Positions 1-10,656 of a DNA stretch of 64,000 nucleotides are shown piece by piece. The translations under genes were made by a program, and so were the position numbers. Origin of the DNA: Daucus carota subsp. sativus (taxonomy: Eukaryota; Streptophyta; Magnoliopsida; Apiales; Apiaceae). The notes beneath the pieces were generated by a model. It did no database searches. It worked only from the letters and a program-made list of their open reading frames with translations, and was not told the origin of the DNA. Each line of letters opens with the position of its first letter. Position 1 is the first letter of the stretch. Where the stretch lies: the NCBI RefSeq assembly GCF_001625215.2, contig NC_030381.2:43274689-43338688 (forward strand), in the 5' to 3' direction.

Positions 1-114
1 ATGTCTGCAGTCTGTACACAGTTGTTTTGATAGTAATCTGCAATGTCATACATTTTATAGAACACGATCATACATATTGAAATTGAATTTTCATACACAT
101 GGAACCCTTCGCAG

Positions 115-466
115 GCTTGGCTTCTATATTTTTGGAGAAGAGTCAAAAACCATGGATTAGAACCGGAGATCGCTGAAGAGCGTGTGAAATTCTGGATCAG
201 CCAAAGCACTCAACAGGCAACTTCACAGGAAGCAGTTAACGGTACCATATTTGTCACTCTGATCATCTCAAATAATCTCATGCATGCTTTATAATGCAAT
301 TGATTTCCTTGATAAAAAACTAGACAGCTATTTTCAGAAGCTACTCTGAGTCGAAAAAGGTTGGATCTTTGTTTGTTTTACAGTTGAGCGTGGTTTTTCA
401 GAGCTTAGAAAACTGGACATTGAAGCAAAGTTGTGGAAAGAATCTCGAAAAATTGTTGAAGATTAA
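115..466 (+). CDS. SCD2: 3' end of an SCD2-like coiled-coil protein gene (partial)
   Basis: Two exons, 115-241 and 384-466 (TAA), joined across a GT-AG intron, are the last exons of a gene that begins outside the window. The first reads [20 protein letters not shown] and continues with a FWIS motif. The second reads [20 protein letters not shown] and ends in ESRKIVED. From memory this is the C-terminal region of plant SCD2 (STOMATAL CYTOKINESIS DEFECTIVE 2, Arabidopsis At3g48860 family), a coiled-coil protein that works with SCD1 in membrane traffic, cytokinesis and clathrin-linked endocytosis. Splice phase is consistent (phase 1). The exons upstream of 115 are not assigned. The identification rests on recalled family motifs, not an alignment. 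Confidence 0.72.
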
Positions 467-1140
467 CACAGACTTAAATTCATATTATCCAAAATAATTT
501 TGTTTATGCACTAGATAGAAATACGTCAGATGTACTTTATACATAATATTATCCTTATATATAATAAGGAACTTTTTAATTTTGCTGGTTGGTACTGTAT
601 TTGAAACGAATTTGCAAAATTTTGTTAGCGATGTAAAAATCCATGAAGCATATGTTATAATACACTACAATTCAGTTAAATTCTCCTTCCAACCTCTCGA
701 GATTTTGGGAGAATCAGTTAGTTATCATGGTATCAGAGCTCACAGGTCCAGTCTAGATCAACATGATATGAAAGCTTGACTCGGATTTCACAAACGTCCG
801 TGATTCACCCTCAACCCAAAAATTGAATTTCGAGAAAGGGAAATATAGAAAACAATATTAGAATGATAATCTCCTCCTAGTATCACGAGATATTGACAGA
901 ATTGTTCTGGTGACACGCAAGAGTAAATGTAAATTTTGAGCTGAGTTTTCTTTACCAGAAGCCCCATCTAAATAATTGTTTGTCGCCCAAATGCTTAATG
1001 CACGACACTCGAGCTCCTGGCCTCTTCTTATACACGCAGTCTCACATGCAGAACTGAACTGATGCTGTAATTTTGCATCTTTACTTTTAAATTATGATGA
1101 CAACAAACTGACTAAATAGTAATATATTTGAGCACGTTTG
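467..1140. other. intergenic region, SCD2-like to SOD
   Basis: AT-rich DNA holding the probable 3' UTR of the SCD2-like gene and then sequence upstream of the SOD gene. I see no coding exon or clear repeat here. The short open frame near 582-779 has no coding character that I recognise. Confidence 0.5.
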
Positions 1141-1210
1141 GATAGGCCACTGACGGGTTTATCCTTTGTTATTCCGGAATATCCGGGTTCAACTCTGGCT
1201 CACCCCACAA
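1141..1210 (+). repeat. tRNA-derived SINE remnant (head only)
   Basis: This stretch matches 10281-10350 closely. It has a box-A-like start (GATAGGCCACTGACGGG) and a box-B-like core (CCGGGTTCAACTCTGG) followed by CTCACCCC. It has no A-tail and no visible target duplication, so it is an old or truncated copy of the SINE that is intact at 10265-10372. Confidence 0.6.
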
Positions 1211-1471
1211 ATTAGTTAAACAGCGTCGCACTAATAAGTTGGACCAAGAAATGGGAAAAAAATAATCCAATATACATGTATATCAAAAACGGCAAAGAAA
1301 AACACAAAAAACAAGATAAGGATGGAGAAAGCTGATATATGAAGATGGCCACTGCATGCAATTTGCACACGCGTCAACTTATTAGCTCTTGTGCTTTCAA
1401 CTAGGCCATTATTATTCAAAACCCTCTTCTTCTCTCTCTGTCTCTCTCCAGAATCTCTCTTGACCCTTGAG

Positions 1472-2004
1472 GTACTCTCTCTCTCTCTAAGCATAACTCT
1501 GTCATCGAGTAATTCATGTTTCTAGAAATTTTTCTACTCATCTTGCATATCATGAAGCTATTCTGGTGTGTGTGTGTGTGTTAGATATCTATCCAGTTTT
1601 ATTAGCAGTTTAACTTGTTTGTGTAAGTTATATTCTTGTTTGCTGAGATATTTGACTATTTGTTCTCTGTTAATCAAAGCTCCAGCACTAGTGTAGCCCA
1701 ATAAATTATTATCTCTGTTTTTTTTTGGGTATTCTAAGAGTTTCAATCATTCAACAATAAAAGTTGTAGATTACTATTTGGTAATAACTCTTTGATCTCA
1801 ATTACAAATTCAAGAGATTAAGGAGATGTAGTTTCTTTCTGGTATATATGTAGCTTAAACATCTAGTAATATTAGTATTCAGGTTTTTTTCGAGTTGCAT
1901 GATTTAGAGAATTTTTGTCCACCAGCATCAAATTTAATGTAGAGAACATTACCATTGACCATCTATGCTGTTTAATTTCTCTGCTTGAATAAACTTTTTG
2001 TAGA
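1472..2004 (+). other. probable 5'-UTR intron of the SOD gene
   Basis: A CT-rich leader around 1425-1490 carries a possible donor (TTGAG|GTACTCTC near 1472). A good acceptor (TTTTTGTAG) lies just before AAAAATGG at 2008. Plant cytosolic Cu/Zn SOD genes commonly have an intron in the 5' leader. The donor position is a guess, since the CT repeat offers several GT sites. Confidence 0.45.
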
Positions 2005-2007
2005 AAA

Positions 2008-3538
2008 ATGGTGAAGGCTGTAGCAGTTCTTAGCAGCAATGAGGGTGTGACAGGAACACTTCACTTTAAGCAACAAGCTGATGGTAAAATTCATAATTGA
2101 ATCTGGCATTTTAGTCAGCTGTTACATTTTTTGTGTGTAAATGACAGGTCCTACTCATGTCACTGGAAATATAAGTGGCCTTAAGCCCGGCCTCCATGGT
2201 TTTCATGTTCACGCACTCGGGGACACGACAAATGGTTGTAATTCCACAGGTAGAGTCCAATTTTCTACTTAAAACAGAACACTTTTATTGGAGTTTTGGC
2301 AAAAAAGTGTAATTATCAGTAAAATTTCTTTTTTTGTAATCAAAAGATTCAGAAATTACTACTGTACTCTTTATTTTATAGGGCCACATTTTAATCCAAA
2401 AGGTACTGAGCATGGTGCGCCTGATGATGAAATTCGTCATGCTGGAGATTTGGGAAATCTGAAAGTTGGCCATGACGGTATGTGATTCAACAGCAGGTTA
2501 TATATATGTTTATAATCCTTAATTATCATTTTTGCATTTCTAACATTGTATTTCTTTCCAATAGGCAATGTGGATATCAAAATTACTGACAAACAGGTTA
2601 AGTACAAACTTGTTTTTGCTTCCATTTTCTAGTTCGATGTTTGTCTGGTTTGTTTAAACTTTAGTTAACTTAAGTAGGCTATTTAACAGATTCCTCTTAC
2701 TGGACCAAATTCGATACTTGGAAGAGCACTTGTGGTTCATAGAGATGAGGATGACCTTGGCAGAGGTAATGATTTTCTTTGTTGTGTTTGCAATTCTAGA
2801 CTTTCATTTGTACTAATGCGCCAATCAAAATAAAACATAAACAGTTTATCTGCTTGGAAATCTGGTTAAGGAGGTTAAGATGTAGCACTTGATTTAAAAC
2901 TTCATTAAGAGTGTTGAAATAGTCTAGTAACTACGTACCTTGCTTGTTCTTTAATAAAAACCACAAAATCGTTGATACATCTTTTAAACCACTGCAGGAT
3001 CTTGTACTGGTCTAATAACCATATTATCATTTACTATATGCACTAGTTCTCTTCCTTGTTGGTCTATAGCTGTATTGAAATTCTTTTGTACTCCTGCTAC
3101 CATCTCAAATACACATGCCAAGGTTTTTCAATCAGTGCGTTGTATCTGAATGAAATGATCCTATATAAGCCAACTCTATGCGCTTGTTACATGCTGCCTG
3201 CTTTGATCTTTTGGAGTTTTGTGAGTGTCAAAAGGTCTACGATCTGTACTTGACGGGAGAACTGAGCCCCAAAAGGAGAAAGGAATTCATACCATAGCAA
3301 TGTTATTAATTCCGTTCTTTAGTTTCATGTAAATATTTAGTGTGTCTTTATATTTTCAGGCGGACATGAGCTAAGCAAAAGCACTGGTAATGCTGGTGAC
3401 AGAATTGCCTGTGGTAAGTATTAGAAAGGAGTTCTCAAATCCATTGTTTTATTCAGAATAAGTGTCTGCAATTTCTTCAGAAATTCTGATCGCTATAGTT
3501 TTCTTCTTTCAGGTATCGTCGGGCTGGTAGAAGAATAA
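2008..3538 (+). CDS. CSD: Cu/Zn superoxide dismutase (cytosolic type), 7 coding exons
   Basis: Exons 2008-2083, 2148-2249, 2382-2477, 2565-2596, 2690-2765, 3360-3413 and 3513-3538 splice in frame into 153 residues, the usual length of a plant cytosolic Cu/Zn SOD. The enzyme converts superoxide to oxygen and hydrogen peroxide. All metal ligands are present: His45, His47, His62, His70, His79, Asp82 and His119, with the Cys56-Cys145 disulfide pair and the guiding Arg142. Signature stretches are [14 protein letters not shown] and [14 protein letters not shown]. The start is the first ATG after a probable 5'-UTR intron and gives the normal MVKAVAVL N-terminus. There is no transit peptide and no C-terminal AKL (it ends in VEE), so a cytosolic or nuclear site is expected. 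Some positions (THVTG, SILGRA, KSTGNAG) resemble the CSD3 clade, so assignment to CSD1 or CSD3 is open. Confidence 0.95.
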
Positions 3539-4692
3539 GATTCTGCTTTAAATGCTTTAGAAATGCTATGTAATGAACTTGCTTGCTCTGTGTGTGTCTG
3601 GTACAGTGACCAATGGCAACAAACAAAACTAAGTTTAATAAAGGAGCAAATGCAGTGTTGTGGCATGGTTTGAATATTTTCAGATCGCAAGTAGTTTATT
3701 ATTTCTTGTAGTATATTAGAATATGAATGCGTACTAAAGCCTTAAAGCATTTCTGCATATGTTTCATTATAACTAACTTCTCAAGAAAGACAGGTTTACA
3801 CAGGGTTTGCTCTGAGAAAAAGAAAATGGAATAAGAGTAGAAGAGGAGTTGAAAAAGAAACTGCAAGTACGTTTTTATACAGACGGCATTAGGTATGGAG
3901 ACATTATGGAGTTGTCGAGCAGGAATTCAGGAAGTATGGATGCCTGTAGTTGAGAATTTACCTGTGACAACTGACAAGCATTTATGATATTTCTGTGCAT
4001 GACTATGTTATCCGAACTCGGCTAAAAGTGTCCAACATGGATACGTGTCCGAGTGTCGGATTCCGCAATAATTTGAAAATTATACATGTTTTTAGCCTAA
4101 AGTAAGTGTCGGAGTGTCCATACTCATGTGCGAGTGTCGAGGGTCCGACACGGGTACTCGAGGCAAAATGAAGAGTCCGTGACGGTGGCTTTTAAAATCT
4201 ATAGAAGACTTGTGGAACTCAAATGTAATTTGTTTATGCGCAGATAGGTCCCGAGTTTCCAAGTTTCAGTCTGTCTCGATAATATTGTCATAGTGTACTT
4301 ATTAGGCAGCATCTACTAATTTATTATGATCACCTGTTAGTGTCGATGTAGGCCTCATCCTTCACTTACGCCTCACCCTCTGTGTAGTGCTCAGTCTTAA
4401 CTAGATAATTTACTAGATAATTTAAAAGTAGCATGTTATTAATATTTTAGATTGTTATAAATGGAATCTATCATTTTAATATGATAATAAGCGATGTGTA
4501 ATTTTCTTAGGTAGTAATAACCATTCATAAGAGGTTGTCTGTAATTATAGATATAATTATAGATAAAGGGTGGGTATTTAGAACAAAGAAATTGTTGGAG
4601 TGTTGTTTTTTGAAGACGTTGACTATAATTTTTATATTTGGTATGCCAAGTAAAGCTTTTAGATAAGAGTTTCTTGTTGTAAAATGCTTTTA
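3539..4692. other. 3' UTR of SOD and intergenic region
   Basis: The SOD 3' UTR probably extends to about 3700. Positions 4020-4170 hold several copies of a GTGTCGGAGTGTCC-type motif (for example GTGTCCGAGTGTCGG and GAGTGTCGAGGGTCCGACAC), which look like the end of an old repeat. Nothing else is recognised. Confidence 0.4.
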
Positions 4693-5093
4693 GAGCCTCT
4701 CCAACGGCGTTAGCTATAATGGTCGGCTAAATTGGACATATAAGATATTATGTAAAATTTGCTGAACCTGTAAGACATTTTGCTTCGATGGTATTGGTTA
4801 TATTGGTTGGCTATAATTAAAAAGTAGTATGTTATTGATATTTTGAATTGTTACAATAGAATATATATCACTTTAATATGGTAATAAGTGATGTGTAATC
4901 TTCCTATAGATTTCTTACAGACCTGTAGCAGATCGACAAATATAATCATCCATAGGAGGTTGGCTATAATTATGGATAACGATAACCGGTGAGGATGGTT
5001 GGAGCATGAATTTTTGAAATCATTAGCTATAATTTTTAATTTTGGTATGACAATTAGGATTTTAGTTAAGGGTCTTAATGGTTGGAGATGCTC
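4693..5093. mobile_element. PIF/Harbinger-like MITE
   Basis: A 401-bp element with inverted ends (GAGCCTCTCCAACGG at the left, GGTTGGAGATGCTC at the right), flanked by TTA on both sides (4690-4692 and 5094-5096). The three-base TWA duplication and GAGCATCTCCAAC-type ends are typical of PIF/Harbinger MITEs. No transposase is encoded. Confidence 0.75.
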
Positions 5094-5466
5094 TTATAGC
5101 ATTCCCGGTGGTAATATCTAAATTCATTAGTTATAATGCTTATCTAAATGGATTATACAAATTTTTTTACTAACATTAAAAATACACACCCCAATGGTGT
5201 TATGTATAATTATTATAAAGCTAAAATTATACTTAATAACTTTTTTTGGTTCAACAAATCTATTCAATGATACTTTGTTATCTATAATTTTTTTGTTAAA
5301 GGGTGATGTTTGGAGTGCAACTTTTTTTACATATTATCTGAAAGGGTCACCCAGATGACAATAAATTTTTAGCCAAATTATGGGACATTATATTTTACAG
5401 TATAAATAATAAGATTATGCCGATGATTATTAAAGTTAAAGAATGTCAACAATTCAAAATTATTTA

Positions 5467-5703
5467 CTACCTCCATCCCAAATTAGATGTCCCCGTTGAC
5501 TTTGGGCACGTAACTTTAGGTGCATTGACCGTCTACTTCCGAAATTTATTTTTTTATTTTTTCTTTTATAAATGAAAATTTCATATTTTAACTTTTATTT
5601 GCAAAAATAAAATTTTAAAAATAAGTCACGTATCTATGCCGTCAATGAACCTTAAATTGTGTGTCCAAAGTCAACGGAGGCATCTAATTTGGGATGGAGG
5701 GAG
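5467..5703. mobile_element. Stowaway-type MITE
   Basis: A 237-bp fold-back bounded by TA duplications (5465-5466, 5704-5705). Its ends are CTACCTCCATCCCAAATTAG and its near-exact reverse complement; the complementarity continues through GTTGACTTTG. CTCCCTCCGTCCC-like ends with a TA target are the mark of Stowaway (Tc1/mariner) MITEs. A relative lies at 14842-15088. Confidence 0.85.
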
Positions 5704-5705
5704 TA

Positions 5706-6333
5706 TTAATTATTAATAAATGATAAGTTATATATAAATTTTAGTGATTAAAATAAAATATTATGTATAACTAAATTTAAAAGTCAAGAATACTAAGGGG
5801 GTGTTTGTATACTGCTTTTAAACCTAGCTTCCGAGTTTATAAGTTAAAAGCACTTATTTGTATCGTTTGTGTAAAAAGTCAAGAAGCACTTATAAAAAGC
5901 TAGGAATGCTAGCTTTTGTTTCAGGGTTTCTACTTCTTTCCCAAACACTTTAATCACTTCTTAACTTGCTTCTAACTTTTACTACATTTTTATTTTACAT
6001 TTTTATTTTAAGTAAGAAACATTTATTTTAAACTCATCCAAACGGCCTCTAAGCTTGCTAACTTAAAACTCAACAGGGACGTTTGGTTAACGCAGGACTC
6101 TGTAGTTTGTGTATCAAATATAATTTTAACCTGTTTAAAATTTTTAAACAACATAATTTCAAAAAAACAATATAATTTTTGTATATGTATTTTTACTACC
6201 ATAAATTGAAAAAGATACACCTCACCGGACTATCTCCATAGTCCATATCGTCAAATTTTCAATTCGGCTGCTGTGTGCGCATATACATACAAATCTATAT
6301 ATCTATACATTTCTCTCCGGCAGCGATCGGAAA
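5706..6333. other. upstream region of the TRAPPC6 gene
   Basis: AT-rich, with a block near 5800-6060 that looks like an old MITE (motifs such as TTTATAAGTTAAAAGCACTT and AAGCACTTATAAAAAGC). Similar words recur in the second introns of the FRL genes. No coding potential is seen. Confidence 0.4.
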
Positions 6334-8940
6334 ATGGGAAGAGAAGTGTCGGAGAGTTGTATAGATAGTTTACTTACAGAGATCGTTTCTTCATATTCCA
6401 CTCGCTTCTACGCTAACAAACCTGAACTCGCCGCTCGTACTATCGAAGCTATTGGTTATCAGGTCGGCCATCAGCTCTCCGAGAGGTTTGTTTCGTTTGT
6501 AATTTCACTTTTAGTTGTATTTGTGTGATTGTGCGTTGTTTGATTGGATTTGATTTGTTAGGGTTTTTGATTGTGAGTTGTGTTTTAGCTTTTGGTTGAG
6601 TTGATCTGATTTGTTAGTAGTGATTCTGATTGATTTTTGTTGTAATTGTGTTGATTTTGTGTAATTAAGTGATGCGAAGTTGTTAAGTAATAATGAGTGG
6701 ACTGTGCTGGTTGATTGGTTAGAGTTGTTTACGGCTCATTGTTAGATGTTTTTAGGTTTTGGAAGAGTTGATCTGAGTTGTCAGTAGTTTGAATAAATTG
6801 ATACGAATAATTGGATTGATGATATTGATGTCTGCAACTAAAATGATGTTAGGGCTAGATTCCGCGGTTATCATAGATGATGAGTGGCTTTGTTGTTTGA
6901 ATACGGAGATGCATCTTCCTAAGTTTGTAAATTGTAGATAATTGCAGCATCTTAATTTGAATGTTGAATATTTTCTTTTAGTCTTGTGAACATTTGTGCT
7001 GTAAGCCTGTATGTAATACATCTGCAGTGAATTATGTGCTTGTAATTACATAATTTCAGATTATTTAATGGCTTCGATTGTTTTGAAGGATTATAGTCCC
7101 TGCACATAATTAACAAACAAAACATATTACGGATTATAGCTTGTCAACTGCCATTATGCAGTCATCAATTTCTTAGGTTAGCTCACCCTAGCCAGTCTGC
7201 ACTCTGTAGCTTAACAAAGTTGACATAGAAGGGTTATTGTGAGAACTTAGATTAGCAACTAATCTCGAGCAATGCTATCAGCCACGAGGCCCACAACATT
7301 CTTTGTCAAAATATGCGAGCCAACATCAATTGCTTGTTTGAAGAATTCCTTAACTTAACAATCTCTTATGAAAGATGTTTGATGCCTTCATGTGTCTGTG
7401 CCTGCACTAAATAACCTTTTTGCGAGCAATTTTCTTATTGTAATATTGCTGAGTCTCAAGCATTGACACAACAATTTAACTTCTGCAACTAGACTAGTAC
7501 TCCCTCCGTCCCACCTAATTATATACATTGGATGTGGACACGGGGACCAAGAAAAAGTGTAAAAAATGAGTAAAGTTGGATGACAAGTGAGTAAAGTGAT
7601 GGGAGTCATTTATATTTAATAATAGATCTGAGATAGTGGAGGAAGGTAGTGGTGTAATAGTGTTTATATTATTATTGAATGGAGATAGTGGAAGAAAGTA
7701 GTGGATGTAATAGTATTTTATATTTTTAAAACTTATTATTTTTGGAATGTATAGAAATGATGGGACATCCCAAAAGGAAACTGTATAAAAATGAATGGGA
7801 CGGAGGGAGTATCAGCCTTCACTTTTGCTTTTGATAATTGCATCAGCCTTCACTTGTTACCACAGGAGGCGTTCCAGAATTTTCACTTGTACAATGGATC
7901 CTTTACCTTCTATGCATGATCCATCACTAACTCGCCGATGCTATGTATACCCTGGATATATAATATATTCGAGTGATTCACCCATGAAAAAGGCTTGGGT
8001 AAATTCTGATGGTCCTTTGCTGATGATGAATGTCATCACAACCCAATAGTTAGAAATATTCATATTTCATCTTATTAATGTGGTTTGGCAAGATGCTACG
8101 GTATTGTTGTACCTTAATCTGTAATCCTATACGTTTTATTTTAGTGAAGTTGTAATTGAATTACACAAGAGCATCTCACCTTATGTTTTCTGCCCTTTCT
8201 AATAATGGGATGATTTAATTAACTCTATTTAGGTATACAATGGACCGGCCTCGGTTTAGTGATCACCTAGAAGCAATCAAGTTTATCTGCAAGGACTTTT
8301 GGTCTGAGCTCTTTAAGAAGCAGATAGATAACTTGAAGACCAATCATAGAGTAAGTCTTTGACTCTGAATTGAGGAAATGATAGAGTCTATGTTGGGATT
8401 TAACTGCATAACTATGTTCTTTGTAGGGTACATTTGTATTGCAAGATAATCGCTTCCGCTGGCTTTCACGCGTGTCTAATCCAATACTGGACGAGGCGAG
8501 TGCTAAAGATCCTGAAGCACTTGCTCAAAACAAAGCAGCACAGGCTGAAACCAGTGCAGCACAAGCAACAAGCATGCTTCTCTACTTTCCCTGTGGAATT
8601 ATAAGGGGAGCGCTATCAAATTTGGGAATCCCTTGTGCAGTTTCCGCAGACATATCCAACCTCCCTACCTGTGAGTACCTTTATTCATTTAATCTATGTA
8701 AAATAATATTATACTCTGTTTAGTTGTTGAGAAGAGTTAGAAAGAGAAAGGGGACATAGGATGTAAACTTTAGACCAGATGTTGGCTGTCATATTCTATT
8801 AGCATCTAGCAACACCATATCTCAAATTTTCCAGTGAATAGTTCTCTGTACAAGATTTTTTTACAAATTTATGCATTCTTAAAATGACGAGACAATTATT
8901 TCATGAACCAGGTTCGTTTGTAGTCCGTATAAAGGCATGA
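6334..8940 (+). CDS. TRS33: TRAPP complex subunit, TRAPPC6/Trs33 (Bet3 family)
   Basis: Exons 6334-6485, 8233-8350, 8427-8670 and 8912-8940 join in frame into 180 residues. The protein opens [20 protein letters not shown], has [20 protein letters not shown], a [14 protein letters not shown] block, and ends [18 protein letters not shown]. From memory it closely follows Arabidopsis At3g05000. The product is a small alpha/beta subunit of TRAPP, the tethering and Rab-activating complex of ER-Golgi and later secretory traffic. Intron 1 is 1.75 kb and holds a Stowaway MITE at 7500-7809. The last exon codes for only nine residues plus a T carried over from exon 3. Diverged pieces of exon 3 recur at 27822-27977, 29450-29490 and 49934-50076 in this window. 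The ATG is the expected family start, preceded by a short CT-rich leader. Confidence 0.93.
7500..7809. mobile_element. Stowaway-type MITE in intron 1 of TRAPPC6
   Basis: A 310-bp element flanked by TA (7498-7499, 7810-7811). It begins CTCCCTCCGTCCCACC and ends in TGGGACGGAGGGAG. The inside is AG/TA-rich and non-coding. Confidence 0.85.
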
Positions 8941-10264
8941 CGATCTCTATCTGAAAGAAGAGATGGATTATAACATGTGGATGTTCTCAACACCCCAGGA
9001 AGTTCTGTATTATTTCCCTGTTATCATACAATGTAATTCATATCCTACTGTTGGGAACAATCAGATTTTTTCCAGCAGAATGTGTAGCAAAACTTTGTTT
9101 TCTCAATGCTTGTTCTCATGCACAGAATATCTTCTTTGTTTCTTCGGTATAGTTCAAGTCGGGTTTGATCTCTTTGGTTTAGAACTTAATTTTGAAATCT
9201 CAATACCAATATTATTGTTTTCTATTTAAACTAAATAGCCAAGTGTTTTATATCTGAATCTGACATAATTCTTCCTTATCATTTATATATTGCGTGTTTG
9301 CCTCTTCTACTCTTAAAAAAATGTACTTCCCTTTAGTTCAGATTTGTCTGAAGCATGGCTCTTATCTTATTAATGATTTTGAAGCTTACCAGAATGTAGC
9401 ATTAATTTATTGCTTGAAAAGGAAACCATTTAGTCATCTTTGAAATATGTAATTACTACTTCTATACCTGTACATTGCAACAGCCAAAAGCCAACAGGAA
9501 ACGTTCAGTTGTCTTAATAGCAAAGTATTCAACAATTCGTTTAGATATCTGAATTATTGAACTGATTTACCCATCCCATCGGTCACCTGAGTTTCGCAGG
9601 AGTCTTGCATGAAGAGATTCGATGAAGAAAAAGCGTCCCCTTCGACATGCCGAATCTTCCGCATTAAAAATAAAATCTGATATTTACACCTATAGACTAG
9701 ACTTGAAAAAAAGCTGGTTTTTACCCTTCAGTTGGCAGTCTAGCTCCTGTCAAGCATCAAAAATGAGTGCAACTTGTTGGAGTTATTTTAAGTTGTATGA
9801 AAGTGTTGTTACCCTGGGGTTTCAAATTCAATTTATAGAATATTTTTTTAAAACGTTTACAAATGTTGTAAAAATAGAATATTTTAAACTCAACAAATTG
9901 TATCAAGTATCTGACATATAGCTCATTATAGCAACAAAACAATGTAAAAGTAGACCCCATAATAAATTTTAGTTTCCTTCTAAAAATTTCTAAACAAGTT
10001 ACTCTAACTGAGTAACTATATTCAAATATGATAATCTGGGATTTTGGAGAATTCCGGGATTCAATCAGATAACCATCACTGATTTATATAATTTCCAGAT
10101 ATTATTAGGTAAATAATTATGAAATTCTAATAAAATGAATAAGAATTCGGTTACATTTCTGTATAATTAATATAACTTTGGTAATGATACAATAATAAAA
10201 TATCATATTTAACCTTTTAATATATATATGAAATTTGTAAAAGAAATAAATAAAATAAGTCCGA
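8941..10264. other. 3' UTR of TRAPPC6 and intergenic region before FRL-1
   Basis: No further exon, RNA gene or clear repeat is recognised in this 1.3-kb AT-rich stretch. Several short open frames (8963-9229, 9622-9921) show no family motif. Confidence 0.5.
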
Positions 10265-10372
10265 CACGATTGGAATCATTGGATAGCCCATGTGACGGGC
10301 ATATCCTCTGTTGTGCCGGGACATCCGGGTTCGACTCTGGCTCACCCCGAGGCATATAAAAAAAAAAAAAAA
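10265..10372 (+). mobile_element. tRNA-derived SINE with A-tail and target-site duplication
   Basis: A 108-bp unit carries a box-A-like stretch (GGATAGCCCATGTGACGGG) and, about 40 bp on, a box-B-like stretch (CCGGGTTCGACTCTGG), then CTCACCCC and an A-run. It is flanked by the direct repeat AAGTCCGA (10257-10264 and 10373-10380). These are the parts expected of a SINE. It sits about 110 bp upstream of the FRL-1 TATA box. A tail-less relative lies at 1141-1210. Confidence 0.75.
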
Positions 10373-10484
10373 AAGTCCGAGCGAGTCAATAAAATCAAAA
10401 ACAAGAATCCTATGTGCAATAAAATTCAAGCTCACCTGTCTGTCTATCATGGATGTGTATGTAGAGTACTATTTTCAAGGCGCA

Positions 10485-10490
10485 TATATA
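10485..10490 (+). promoter_or_regulatory. TATA box of FRL-1
   Basis: TATATA in the context GCATATATAGAGGCACAC, 167 bp before the start codon. It is the best TATA match between the SINE and the gene. Confidence 0.55.
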
Positions 10491-10656
10491 GAGGCACACT
10501 CATAGCACCACTTTCGTGTCCGCTCTCCACGTTGGCCAGTTACAAAACACTCATCATCTTCCTGAGGTTTTCTTCTCCCTTCTGTGTGTATCTATACTTG
10601 TTTGTATCTATTTTTATGTTTTTAGATATATGTGTGTGTGTTTGTGTTTATAGTGT

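Noticed and set aside
2008..3538. Chloroplast (CSD2) or peroxisomal (CSD3) SOD
   Set aside because: The N-terminus starts directly with MVKAVAVL without a transit peptide, and the C-terminus is VEE rather than AKL. A cytosolic or nuclear form is the simplest reading.
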